Source of the DNA: a virus
Virus record (IMG/VR): IMGVR_UViG_3300037141_000023
Span: 1 to 24,930 of that record
Length of the DNA stretch: 24,930 nucleotides
Strand: one strand, 5' to 3'
Part shown: piece by piece, positions 1-7,246 of the stretch
Numbering within the stretch: the first letter of the stretch is position 1
How the letters are laid out: the number at the start of each line of letters is the position of its first letter
Notes under the pieces: generated by a model
Told to the model about the DNA's origin: nothing
Seen by the model: the letters and a program-made list of their open reading frames with translations, nothing else
Databases searched by the model: none
Made by a program: the position numbers and the translations under genes

Positions 1-308
1 CGCCAGTCGCGGTGCAGCAAATCACCAAGCAGGGCGCCAAAGTCGTAGGGTTTGCCAATCTGCGCTTTGAGAAACTGGTATAAGTCGGCTTCCTCGCCAG
101 GGGTCAAGTAGTCAACCTGTTGGTAGAGCACCTTGGCGTTCGGCCCGGCGTAGTTGAATGGTCGGATCTTAACGCCGTCAACCTGGGCGCCGAGCAAACC
201 AACGCCAGGGATAACGACGTCAACATGCGAGTAATCGCACCAGGTTTGCCAACGAATGAGCTGGCACGTAAGTGCACCAGGGACGGTGGAGAATCGTAAG
301 GTAATCAT
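1..308 (-). CDS. Permuted papain-fold (NlpC/P60, YiiX-like) protein, C-terminus cut by window edge
   Basis: The frame opens at an ATG at 308-306, overlapping the stop of the next gene upstream (ATGA), and runs without a stop to base 1, giving 102 codons read by direct translation. The N-terminus MITLRFSTVPG is followed by LIRWQTWCDYSHVDVVIPG, then GLLGAQVDGVKIRPFNYAG, and later QIGKPYDFGALLGDLLHRDW. The YSHVD, LLGA..DGV.IRP and IGKPYD motifs are typical of phage proteins of the permuted NlpC/P60 (YiiX-like) papain superfamily, where the His of SHVD comes before the catalytic Cys. That Cys would lie beyond the left edge and cannot be checked. Family members hydrolyse amide or thioester bonds; the phage substrate is not known. 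It is the last visible gene of a coupled lysis-proximal set. The family call is fairly secure, the activity is inference. Confidence 0.75.
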   Translation of the reverse strand, partial: MITLRFSTVPGALTCQLIRWQTWCDYSHVDVVIPGVGLLGAQVDGVKIRPFNYAGPNAKVLYQQVDYLTPGEEADLYQFLKAQIGKPYDFGALLGDLLHRDW

Positions 309-511
309 CGCTTAGTCGCCCGTGCTTTCTTTTCGTCGGCGTTGGTGACTCGCCAAATTTCCATAACCGATTCTATTACGCAGGAAGCGATTATGCTGTC
401 AGCTTCCGCGTTGCCGATCTTAAGCTCCGCCATAAAGTGCGATGCTTGAGCTACGACGCGCTTACTCTCGCGTTCAAATGCGAACGTTTCGGTGGGCTCG
501 TCGTCGCTCAT
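305..511 (-). CDS. Hypothetical 68-aa acidic/helical protein
   Basis: I place the start at the ATG at 511-509, which overlaps the TGA of the protease gene upstream (ATGA). The frame stays open further upstream, but that extension lies inside the protease gene and is basic and low-complexity. The product begins MSDDEPTETFAFERESKRVV, has a central segment HFMAELKIGNAEADSIIASC, and ends in a lysine/arginine-rich tail (DEKKARATKR). It has no signal peptide, membrane segment or recognisable motif. There is no clear Shine-Dalgarno sequence, so translation probably depends on coupling to the upstream gene. It sits between two papain-fold enzymes, and I cannot assign a function. Confidence 0.6.
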   Translation of the reverse strand: MSDDEPTETFAFERESKRVVAQASHFMAELKIGNAEADSIIASCVIESVMEIWRVTNADEKKARATKR

Positions 512-1473
512 GGGCTGATGAGCGGGCACAGGTCGTCGAATAGTGGTTTGCCGATCGCGCAAACGATGCGGGCAACCTGAATCCAATCGGCGCCTTTTAG
601 CGCCGGCATGGCCGCTTTGCCCTTTTCGATAAACGTGTCAAGCGCGGTCGAGCCGCCTTTGAAGCCAACTGAGTGAACACACCAGAAGTCGGAAGCCCGG
701 TTAGGGTTCAGAAGAACCTCGTTCCACGGCATATAAAAATGCCCGTTGTCGCCCCAGCCGGCGCCCCACGAGTTGCGGCAGATTGCCCACTCGGTAACGC
801 CCTGGTCGCCCATGGCCTTGTTGGGGAGGTAACCGACGACCGCGACCGAGTGACCGCCGGCAACGCCGTCAAGGAAGCCAGGCTTAGGCATGACACCAGA
901 CTTAGCGACCGCGTCGGTCATGAAGGAGTTGTGCACGGTGAATCCGATCTGAATCGGGTATCCGGCAGCCAAGACCGCTTGCATGGTGGCATAGTCTTGC
1001 GGCACGTTTTCGTAGGTTAACGCGACGTGCAGCCTAGCATCCTTATAACAAGGATCTGGCGGCTTGGTTTTGAACTGGGTGGCGTCTACCACGTACGGCC
1101 ACGACCAATCCGGATTGCCATTTTCTGGGCACACGCCAAACTCTGATATGGATTTGAAGGTGTTGGCAATGGTGGCGCCGGCGTCGGTGTCGGTTGTGCC
1201 CTCAAGTGACCGCGTGTTGTAGTAGATGAACTGGCGGCTTGGGGTGAACAACCACGGGTAGCCCTGTTCTTTTAGCGGGAAGTCGATCATAAACGCGCCG
1301 GCGTTGCCCGTGCACGATCCCTCTTGCCCCTGGTCGTAGACGGCGGGGTAGTGAGGTAAGGTGCGCAGGTCGCTTGCAACCGGGCCGTAGGTGCCTTTGG
1401 GAAGCCTAAAGTTCAGCGTGAGCGGCTTAGGCTCAGCCGGTAGCGATGGGCGCCAACCAAATTTATAATTCAT
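508..1473 (-). CDS. Papain-like (C1A family) cysteine protease
   Basis: The start is the ATG at 1473-1471, which overlaps the lysozyme TGA (ATGA) and has a strong Shine-Dalgarno (AGGAG, 7 nt upstream). A longer frame to 1611 is shadow sequence inside the lysozyme gene. The 321-aa product carries the full papain signature: oxyanion Gln48 and nucleophile Cys54 in DQGQEGSCTGNA (Q-to-C spacing of 6, as in papain Q19/C25), His208 in GGHSVAVVGY, and Asn234 in CRNSWGAGWGDNGHFYMPW. Only about 40 residues precede the catalytic core, so there is no classical inhibitory prodomain, and no signal peptide is seen. The C-terminal 40 residues are hydrophobic with two Cys. It lies directly after the endolysin, so it may act on a host envelope or adhesin protein, or process virion proteins; both roles are inference. 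The fold and triad are clear from sequence. Confidence 0.88.
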   Translation of the reverse strand: MNYKFGWRPSLPAEPKPLTLNFRLPKGTYGPVASDLRTLPHYPAVYDQGQEGSCTGNAGAFMIDFPLKEQGYPWLFTPSRQFIYYNTRSLEGTTDTDAGATIANTFKSISEFGVCPENGNPDWSWPYVVDATQFKTKPPDPCYKDARLHVALTYENVPQDYATMQAVLAAGYPIQIGFTVHNSFMTDAVAKSGVMPKPGFLDGVAGGHSVAVVGYLPNKAMGDQGVTEWAICRNSWGAGWGDNGHFYMPWNEVLLNPNRASDFWCVHSVGFKGGSTALDTFIEKGKAAMPALKGADWIQVARIVCAIGKPLFDDLCPLISP

Positions 1474-1922
1474 GCATACGCTCCTGTCGCGAATAGCGAC
1501 GCTGTTTTGCCTTGGCGCGGCACCAAACCTGGCACCACGTTGCCGTGAAAGTCGTGTACCCACCTGATCATCTCTCGGGGTACGAGGAAAAGTTTGCCCG
1601 CGAGGACGCACTTACGCGCAGTCGAACCGCGCCAGGCGCCTACGCCGATGTCATATACAAAGATGACAAGGGCGTCCACTTGCTGCTGATTCAACGGGAT
1701 CATCCCCTGCAGTTGGTTAAGCTCGGTCAGCACGTTGGTTAGATCCTCAGTTAAGTACGTTTCCGCTTGCGCCTCGTTGATGCGCGAGTAAACGATCTGC
1801 GGGTTCAAAACGCGGTGCCCCCAACCAATGGTGGGAAGCCCGCACGCGTCGTAGTAGAGCGTGAGTCGGAGCGCCTCAAAGCCCTTAAGCATCCCTTCGC
1901 CCTTGGGGGAAAGCTCATACAT
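1470..1922 (-). CDS. Endolysin, GH24 (T4-type) lysozyme
   Basis: This 150-aa protein cleaves the beta-1,4 bond between MurNAc and GlcNAc in peptidoglycan. The GH24 catalytic signature E-x8-D-x5-T is exact: Glu16, Asp25 and Thr31 in FEALRLTLYYDACGLPTIG, followed by WGH at 34-36. The C-terminal half has QVDALVIFVYDIGVGAWRGS, matching the family's helical lobe, and a GLVPRQGKTASLF segment resembling the usual GLxxRRxxExxLF. There is no N-terminal hydrophobic anchor, so this looks like a canonical cytoplasmic endolysin that needs a holin. It overlaps the putative holin by 8 nt upstream and the papain-like protease by ATGA downstream, forming a tightly coupled lysis cassette. Length is typical for the family. 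Confidence 0.93.
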   Translation of the reverse strand: MYELSPKGEGMLKGFEALRLTLYYDACGLPTIGWGHRVLNPQIVYSRINEAQAETYLTEDLTNVLTELNQLQGMIPLNQQQVDALVIFVYDIGVGAWRGSTARKCVLAGKLFLVPREMIRWVHDFHGNVVPGLVPRQGKTASLFATGAYA

Positions 1923-2205
1923 CAGCTTCTTTCCTCGCTCGCCAGCGCCTGACGACTGTATCCAGAATCGGCTTTAGGATTAGCGGGATGACGATGTTAC
2001 CCGCGTCTGGGTGGATAAAAGAAAGGTATATGAATTCGCAAGCACAGAGCACCATGCCGGCGGTTAGGATCGCCTCTGCTAGTGGGTGTGGTAGTAGTCT
2101 AAGAGGACGCTCGCAATTAGGACAAACATGCCCATTACCCACTTCAGCACTGGCACTGACAACAGTATCGTTTCCAATTTCATTTACCTCGGTCACTAAT
2201 GCCAC
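1915..2205 (-). CDS. Putative holin with N-terminal CxxC motif
   Basis: The product is up to 96 aa. The hydrophilic N-terminus contains GHVCPNCERPLRLL, a CxxC pair like half a zinc ribbon. Two hydrophobic segments follow, about residues 42-64 (containing LCAC) and 70-86, and then a basic tail RRWRARKEADV. Small size, two membrane segments, a charged C-terminus and position just before the lysozyme (8-nt overlap) point to a pinholin or class II-like holin. The start is uncertain: GTG at 2205 has no good ribosome site, whereas the in-frame GTG at 2196 has AGGTGG five bases upstream and may be the real one. A membrane protein with another lysis-related role remains possible. Confidence 0.6.
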   Translation of the reverse strand: MALVTEVNEIGNDTVVSASAEVGNGHVCPNCERPLRLLPHPLAEAILTAGMVLCACEFIYLSFIHPDAGNIVIPLILKPILDTVVRRWRARKEADV

Positions 2206-2218
2206 CTGTCGAAGACGT

Positions 2219-2251
2219 TAAAAGTCTAAGTGAGTTCCCCCTAAAAGTCTA
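2219..2251 (-). repeat. Pair of 10-bp direct repeats in the fibre-holin gap
   Basis: The 50-base gap between the tail fibre and holin genes holds two copies of TAGACTTTTA on the minus strand, at 2228-2219 and 2251-2242, 23 bases apart. This is close to two helical turns. I see no sigma-70 promoter or terminator here. It could be a binding site or chance; support is weak. Confidence 0.3.
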
Positions 2252-2255
2252 CAAG

Positions 2256-3557
2256 CTAGATGGTGGAGTAGTACACAGTGCAAACACAAGTGCCCGTACC
2301 TGCGGCGAAGTTCGCGGATGTGGTTTCAAAGATTACGTCATCATTTTGCACACCAAGGGTACCCGTTGTTGAAGTGCCGTCAAGCGCGTTAAACACGTAA
2401 TCGAGCGTGCCTAGCGTAGAGCCGGTAACAACGGTCGCCGATGGCCCGTTGGTTATGTCAACGGTGCCGGTTCTGTAGCAAAAATGGCCGCCCCCACCGC
2501 CCGTATACCCAGTGCTAGTGCGCGTCATGCGCCAATCAATGCAGTGAACCACGGTCAAGTGGGTTGCGCCAGGCGCGGGAACCAAAATGATCGGAGTCGT
2601 TTTGCTTAGCAGCAGTTGAGCCGAAGATACGTTAACGGTGGCAACCAAATAGTTTTGGGCTGCCGGTGCCGATCCCGCCGTGGCCGTCGTGGTGCGCCCT
2701 TGGTTGTCTACCGTTATAGACGTCGGGTATGCGTAAGTAGCACTACCAAGACCGGTGTTTTTTAAGGTGGTAACGCCGGCGTTGTTCATGGTGACGTCGC
2801 CGCTTAGTGCGGTCGCTACGGGCACGTTAGAAGCGTTGCCCACGTAGGCGCTACCGCTAGCGAGTGGGAGCATTTGAGCGCCGGTTAGGTTGTTCTCAGG
2901 GCTGATCGTGGCCCCGTTTCCCGCCCAGTAACCGACTTGCCCGGCGACGCCATTGGCAACAGTGCCGGACCCGCCACCGCCGCCTGATCCGTTAGTGGCG
3001 GAAGTTAGGCGCCCGTCGGCGCCCACGGTGGCGTTTAAGTCGGTGTACGAACCGGGGGTTACCCCAGACGGGGCCACGTCTAGGTTGTAAGTACCCCCAC
3101 CGCCAGTGATCGCCACGGAGGCGCCAGAACTTGTCAAGTTTATACCAGCGCCCACTAGCGCCGCCGTTTGCTGGCACATGATGGTTACTTTGTCCATCAT
3201 AGACTCTAGAGTTTTTAGCGGGATGGCGCCGTTGTTATTGAACGAGTTCATTTGCAATAGGTCGCTTACCCGTTGGATAACCAGCGGTAGCGACGCCGTA
3301 GGCGCTGAGTTAAACGTAACCGTGCCGCCGATACCGTTAGTGTTTTGGTACACCGTATACGAGCTGGTCGCTTGAGTCGCACCGTTAACCGTCACCACCA
3401 TCTGTGTCGGGTCAATCAACCTCCACGTAAACGCATAGACGGTCGTCACCCCGTCGGTCGTGTAGGAACTGAGTGACGTAGTGTTAGGGACGGTTGCCCA
3501 TGCCGTGGTGAAACCAAACAGCAGGAGCGCGAGTACCGTTAATAAGTAGCGTTTCAT
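2256..3557 (-). CDS. Tail fibre with T7-type attachment domain behind a signal peptide
   Basis: The start is the ATG at 3557 (ATGA overlap with the previous gene; GGAG 8 nt upstream). The 433-aa product begins with a Sec-type signal peptide, residues 1-21 (MKRYLLTVLALLLF, ending TAWA before TVP). Residues about 27-130 resemble the N-terminal virion-attachment domain of T7 gp17 (TTDGVTTVYAFTWRLIDPTQ, VTVNGA, TFNSAP, PLVIQRVS, and a late IPLKTLESMMDKV helix). Residues 165-300 are stalk repeats typical of phage fibres (YTDLNATVGADGRLTSATNG; GVAGQVGYWAGNGA; TSITVDNQGRTTTATAG), and 302-433 form a beta-rich tip domain with four Cys. No alternative start lies between the leader and the attachment domain. 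The stop is TAG. It probably recognises the host surface; the leader is unexpected for a fibre assembled in the cytoplasm. Confidence 0.8.
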   Translation of the reverse strand: MKRYLLTVLALLLFGFTTAWATVPNTTSLSSYTTDGVTTVYAFTWRLIDPTQMVVTVNGATQATSSYTVYQNTNGIGGTVTFNSAPTASLPLVIQRVSDLLQMNSFNNNGAIPLKTLESMMDKVTIMCQQTAALVGAGINLTSSGASVAITGGGGTYNLDVAPSGVTPGSYTDLNATVGADGRLTSATNGSGGGGGSGTVANGVAGQVGYWAGNGATISPENNLTGAQMLPLASGSAYVGNASNVPVATALSGDVTMNNAGVTTLKNTGLGSATYAYPTSITVDNQGRTTTATAGSAPAAQNYLVATVNVSSAQLLLSKTTPIILVPAPGATHLTVVHCIDWRMTRTSTGYTGGGGGHFCYRTGTVDITNGPSATVVTGSTLGTLDYVFNALDGTSTTGTLGVQNDDVIFETTSANFAAGTGTCVCTVYYSTI

Positions 3558-4390
3558 TGTTCGTTCTCCGGTGGCTTCTTAGGGGTCAAGTGGTCGAGCC
3601 ATTCTAGCGGCTGCTTAGGTATCGGCCGGTTAAGCCCTTGCACTACATGGGTCATCATCAGCACAACGTGGTGCGCGGTTTCCTCGCCGCTCATGATCTC
3701 TTGCATGTCGTGCGGGAGATCCACCAATACGTTTATGGCGTGCAGTATCGGGTGGTCGAGCTTAAAGACTTTGTTTTTCTCGTTACATACGAGGTTGCCT
3801 ACGCCGCTGTCAACGCCGTGGGCGATCTCCGATGCAGGGTAAGTGAGCCCGGCAAACTTCATTTTCTGCACCCATTCGTGGGCGTTGTCGTCCGCATTCT
3901 CTTTGGTGTCGAAAGCTATTTTCCAAAGGAGGGGGACCAAAGCGAACAGCCCGGCTGATATGCTGCCGACGACCTGCGCCCGCACCAAGTTTTTTACGTT
4001 CTCTTCTGTCGGGAAGTTCGCAGCGATGCGCGCTTTCTCCATTACGGCCGAGGCGATCGCGTCCTCCGGTTGGTGGAATTGCTTAAGCGACTTGCCCCAC
4101 GGGTGGCGCCCCAAGTCGGATACCTTCGCAACCGAGCTTGACGCGAGCAGGGATTCAACCGCCTGCACGGCTTCTGTGTTGGCCGTCTCTTCGCCGCCGC
4201 CCTCACTTCTTACGAAGTCGCGCACGGCGGCCATGATGGCGTAATACGCCTTGGCGTCACCGAAAGGAAACGGCGCCATGCCTGCGTTCTGTATTCGGCG
4301 TGTGCGAGGCGTTAACGAGTCGGGGCTCACGTTGGCGCCGATGCGCGATTTATGGGCGTACCTAACTCGCGCCGCGTCCCACTGGGACAT
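3554..4390 (-). CDS. C-terminal part of gp16-like internal virion protein, after an in-frame amber
   Basis: This 278-aa frame is continuous with the upstream 942-aa frame: only TAG at 4418-4420 and nine sense codons (TDGGAARAE) separate them, in the same phase. The first ATG is at 4390; its GGAG abuts the ATG with no spacer, so independent initiation looks poor. The product has a helical N-terminal region rich in basic residues, a hydrophobic helix around VVGSISAGLFALVPLLW, and ends in GLNRPIPKQPLEWLDHLTPK. Nothing resembles a stand-alone enzyme. Together the two parts would make about 1230 residues, close to the size of T7 gp16 (1318). I infer that it is the C-terminal segment of one ejection protein, made by readthrough, or a fragment created by a nonsense mutation. 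Confidence 0.65.
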   Translation of the reverse strand: MSQWDAARVRYAHKSRIGANVSPDSLTPRTRRIQNAGMAPFPFGDAKAYYAIMAAVRDFVRSEGGGEETANTEAVQAVESLLASSSVAKVSDLGRHPWGKSLKQFHQPEDAIASAVMEKARIAANFPTEENVKNLVRAQVVGSISAGLFALVPLLWKIAFDTKENADDNAHEWVQKMKFAGLTYPASEIAHGVDSGVGNLVCNEKNKVFKLDHPILHAINVLVDLPHDMQEIMSGEETAHHVVLMMTHVVQGLNRPIPKQPLEWLDHLTPKKPPENEQ

Positions 4391-4417
4391 CTCCGCTCGG
4401 GCCGCGCCGCCGTCGGT

Positions 4418-4420
4418 CTA
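4418..4420 (-). other. Single in-frame amber codon interrupting the gp16-like reading frame
   Basis: Reading on the minus strand gives S I W K F, TAG, then T D G G A A R A E M S Q W D A A with no further stop until 3554. The distance from TAG to the next ATG is exactly 27 bases. The surrounding codons are TTT TAG ACC. Other genes here also end in TAG (2256, 10161, 10591, 14662), and none of the other accepted coding frames contains an internal TAG, so general amber recoding is not supported. Local readthrough, a natural gene split, a nonsense mutation and a sequencing error all remain open. Confidence 0.85.
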
Positions 4421-7246
4421 AAACTTCCAGATGCTATCACCAAACATTTTGGCGGGGATCATCTTCCCTTTATATGAGTACATCAATCCGCGCTGCATGG
4501 TAAACCAGTGGTTGAGCGCTTGCAGGGGCTTGCCCCACAAATCTTGGATTGAGATGTTGGCCATGAAACCGTCGATAGCTTTATTGGCGCGCCCCTGCGC
4601 TTCCATGCGCCCGCTTACCGCGTCGACGTAGCCGTTCTTGAGCGAGGTGTACAACCCGCTAAGGCGCGCGTCCAAAATATTTTTAGTGTCGGGGTGTCCC
4701 ATAAAGGCGTCCCAAAGCTTCGCCGGCTCCGTCACCATCGCCCAGTTAGCCTGGCTGCGCACACGCTGGTTAAGCTCCGCAAAGAGGTCGCCGGGCATAA
4801 TGAACTCCTCCAAGCCCGCTCGCTGCAGGGTGTAGCTGGGGTTTTCTTTGGTAAGGCGCGCGCGGTGCGCCTGCTCATATTCGTACTCGTCGCCAGGCAT
4901 AGCCGGCTGTAGCTCGTGTCCCGTTTTCTCCACCATGCCTTCGCGTCGGACCGGGCCGCTGTGGGTGCCCTTGGGCTGCAGCTTCAAAGTCTTGCCGGGG
5001 TTCAGCCGTGCGTAGACCTCGGCCAGCAAATCGCCAAGATCGTCAAAGGCCGACAGCACGCCTTCGATCATGTTGAGGTACGTGGCGCCTTCAAGCGGCT
5101 TGCGCGCCCCTACCAAGTCTGAGCCCATAACGCCGGTCGTACGCGGTATCTGCGCAGACGCGAGGGCTTGCTCGAAAGCCTCCTCTGTTGATACTTGATG
5201 CGGTTCAAGCCCGCTCGCCCCCGTGGTGTAGGCGTTGCCGTGCTTGCTCGTTAGCCCTACCAACGCATCCGCGTTTTTCATAAGCGCGTAATACTTGGCG
5301 ACGGCGGCGAGTGTTAAGTGTACACTGTCCGGCTCCCCGTGCGCGTTTGTGTAATTGATCTCCACCATGGTTCTGGAGGCGTGCCACGCTGCGGTTTCCA
5401 GTTGGTAGGCGTTCAAGCCGGTTGCGCCTTGCATGTGCGCGTCAACAATCTCGGACAGCTTAAGCGCGTAGGCGTCTGAGTCTTGCGCCGCTTTCAAGGT
5501 ATCGAGCGCAAGTGACAGGTCGTGCACCGCTGCCGGTGGCGCGTACTGAAACGCGATGCCAAGTTTAACCCGGTGGGCGGCGTCGTACATTCCCGCGCCA
5601 GGCTTCCACGGTAGGTTTTTCTTAAGGAAGCTCTCAAGCTGGTGTTGCAGCCGCTCTTTGTTGTGGTCGGGCTTTGTGCTCAGCATGGTTTCACGGTCTA
5701 GCTGCGCCTGTTCCTCGGGTGTGATCTCGCGCCCTTCCGCCTGCGCGTTCCTGGCGGCTGCTAAAACTTTAGGCGCCGCGCCTTTGAGCACGCGCATATA
5801 AACCAAAGCGGTATCTACGATGCGCTGGTTTTCTTCCTCGTTAGGCGCTGCGGCGGCTGGCGGCAGTTGCTTCTTAACCGCCTTTACCTTCTCTGCGGTT
5901 TCCTTCTGCCTGTCGGTCAACTGGCGTGCCGGCTTACCGAAGCCCATCTCTTCGTTAGCGGCGGCCGCGTCGATCGGGATGCCTGGCGCGTCGCTACCAA
6001 GCGCCTCGGACTGTTCCACGTTGCCGGTCAGCTTCAGCCATCGTTGGTAGGTCCGCGCGTGCATCTCGGGGCTTAAACCGAGTTTCATCATGAAGTCGAG
6101 CCCGGATGCGTCCATGGCGTTAAACTTCTCTTCGAAATGCGCTTGGTCCTCGTTAAGTTTCTGTTTCTTTCCTACTTCGCCAAGTATCCGCGCATCGCGT
6201 TCTTGCTTCTTTGCCGCTACCATCTCGTCAAGTTTGTCTTGCAGCGCCTTAACCGCCTCTTCCGGCAGGAGGCTAAACGGCGAGGCGCTGCCCCGTTCCT
6301 CAGACAAGAAGTTATTAACCGTGGCGCTACCAGCCAGGCGCCCAACTACCTCTGTGCCGGCTGCGTTTATGGGCGCCATTGCGAAAGTCTGCACGACGGC
6401 TTCGCTCATATCGCGCATACCGTCGGCTAGCGTGTATGGGCGGTCGACGCCTGCGGCATTGGTAGACACAAACTTGATAACCGAGTCTTGCAAATTTTGA
6501 ACCAAGGTAGCCGGGATCTGTACTTTCATATTGGCGACAAGGCGCCCAGCCAGCGTGGTTACGCCTGCGCTGGATGCAGCACCAAGGGCGGTGGCAGTAG
6601 CCTTGCCACCAAGAATCCCCAGGGCGTAAGCCCCGATGCCGGATGCGAGCGCGGCAACCTTAGACGTGTTCAGATCGACGCCACGGTTAACGTGTTGGTC
6701 GTACATCATGTGCCCAGCCGCGAGCGCGCCCATAATCGCGCCGCCACCAAAGGCTATTCCCCAACCGGGCGGTGTGCCCAGAAGTAAAGCCGCGCCCGCA
6801 CCAAAGCCCATGCCCGCGCCGACGGCGCCCAAAGAGGGCACTTGCCCAGCTTCCCAGCCGCCGCCAATGTTTGCTAGAAACTGCTTGTAGCCGTCGCCAT
6901 TTGCATAGTCGTGGATGTTTTGGGTAGCCTGCGCGTAGTCGGCTGTCTCCACTTGCTTCTTTGCGTTAGCTGCAGTGTTAACACCTGTGAGGATACCGTA
7001 ACCGTTAACCGACGCAGCCATGCCGCTCATGCCTTGCTGCAAGTGGTCCTGCAGCATGCTTACGTAACCTTTCTGCCAGCCAGGTTTTGGCTCGTAGCTA
7101 AGCTTGGTTGGTGACTGTTCGAGCGGCGGCACCACGGGCGGTACTGTCATGATTTGTTGCGGGTCAGTGTAGCCACCGGTTGCGGCGGTCACGCCCTCGG
7201 GCACTTGCGGCCGCGTAGCCATTATGTCCTCTGGTCTGACTGCCAT
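4418..7246 (-). CDS. Large gp16-like internal virion (ejection) protein, N-terminal part
   Basis: The start is the ATG at 7246, overlapping the previous stop as TAATG, with AGGCGG six bases upstream. The 942-aa product has a proline-rich N-terminus, then a long Gly/Ala-rich hydrophobic region at about residues 138-235 (AGMGFGAGAALLLG, GGGAIMGALAAG, GIGAYALGILGG), then long charged helical stretches. In T7-like phages the largest core protein inserts such segments into the host membrane to form the DNA channel. Unlike T7 gp16 I see no lytic transglycosylase motif at the N-terminus. The position after gp14- and gp15-like genes and before the tail fibre matches gene 16. The frame ends IPAKMFGDSIWKF at an amber codon and stays open beyond it (see 3554-4390). 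Confidence 0.75.
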   Translation of the reverse strand: MAVRPEDIMATRPQVPEGVTAATGGYTDPQQIMTVPPVVPPLEQSPTKLSYEPKPGWQKGYVSMLQDHLQQGMSGMAASVNGYGILTGVNTAANAKKQVETADYAQATQNIHDYANGDGYKQFLANIGGGWEAGQVPSLGAVGAGMGFGAGAALLLGTPPGWGIAFGGGAIMGALAAGHMMYDQHVNRGVDLNTSKVAALASGIGAYALGILGGKATATALGAASSAGVTTLAGRLVANMKVQIPATLVQNLQDSVIKFVSTNAAGVDRPYTLADGMRDMSEAVVQTFAMAPINAAGTEVVGRLAGSATVNNFLSEERGSASPFSLLPEEAVKALQDKLDEMVAAKKQERDARILGEVGKKQKLNEDQAHFEEKFNAMDASGLDFMMKLGLSPEMHARTYQRWLKLTGNVEQSEALGSDAPGIPIDAAAANEEMGFGKPARQLTDRQKETAEKVKAVKKQLPPAAAAPNEEENQRIVDTALVYMRVLKGAAPKVLAAARNAQAEGREITPEEQAQLDRETMLSTKPDHNKERLQHQLESFLKKNLPWKPGAGMYDAAHRVKLGIAFQYAPPAAVHDLSLALDTLKAAQDSDAYALKLSEIVDAHMQGATGLNAYQLETAAWHASRTMVEINYTNAHGEPDSVHLTLAAVAKYYALMKNADALVGLTSKHGNAYTTGASGLEPHQVSTEEAFEQALASAQIPRTTGVMGSDLVGARKPLEGATYLNMIEGVLSAFDDLGDLLAEVYARLNPGKTLKLQPKGTHSGPVRREGMVEKTGHELQPAMPGDEYEYEQAHRARLTKENPSYTLQRAGLEEFIMPGDLFAELNQRVRSQANWAMVTEPAKLWDAFMGHPDTKNILDARLSGLYTSLKNGYVDAVSGRMEAQGRANKAIDGFMANISIQDLWGKPLQALNHWFTMQRGLMYSYKGKMIPAKMFGDSIWKF

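Noticed and set aside
512-586. Upstream extension of the 68-aa gene
   Set aside because: It overlaps the protease 3' end and is basic low-complexity sequence; ATGA coupling at 511 is preferred.
1474-1611. N-terminal extension of the protease frame
   Set aside because: It lies inside the lysozyme gene in another frame and is Arg-rich; the ATG at 1473 has a strong ribosome site.
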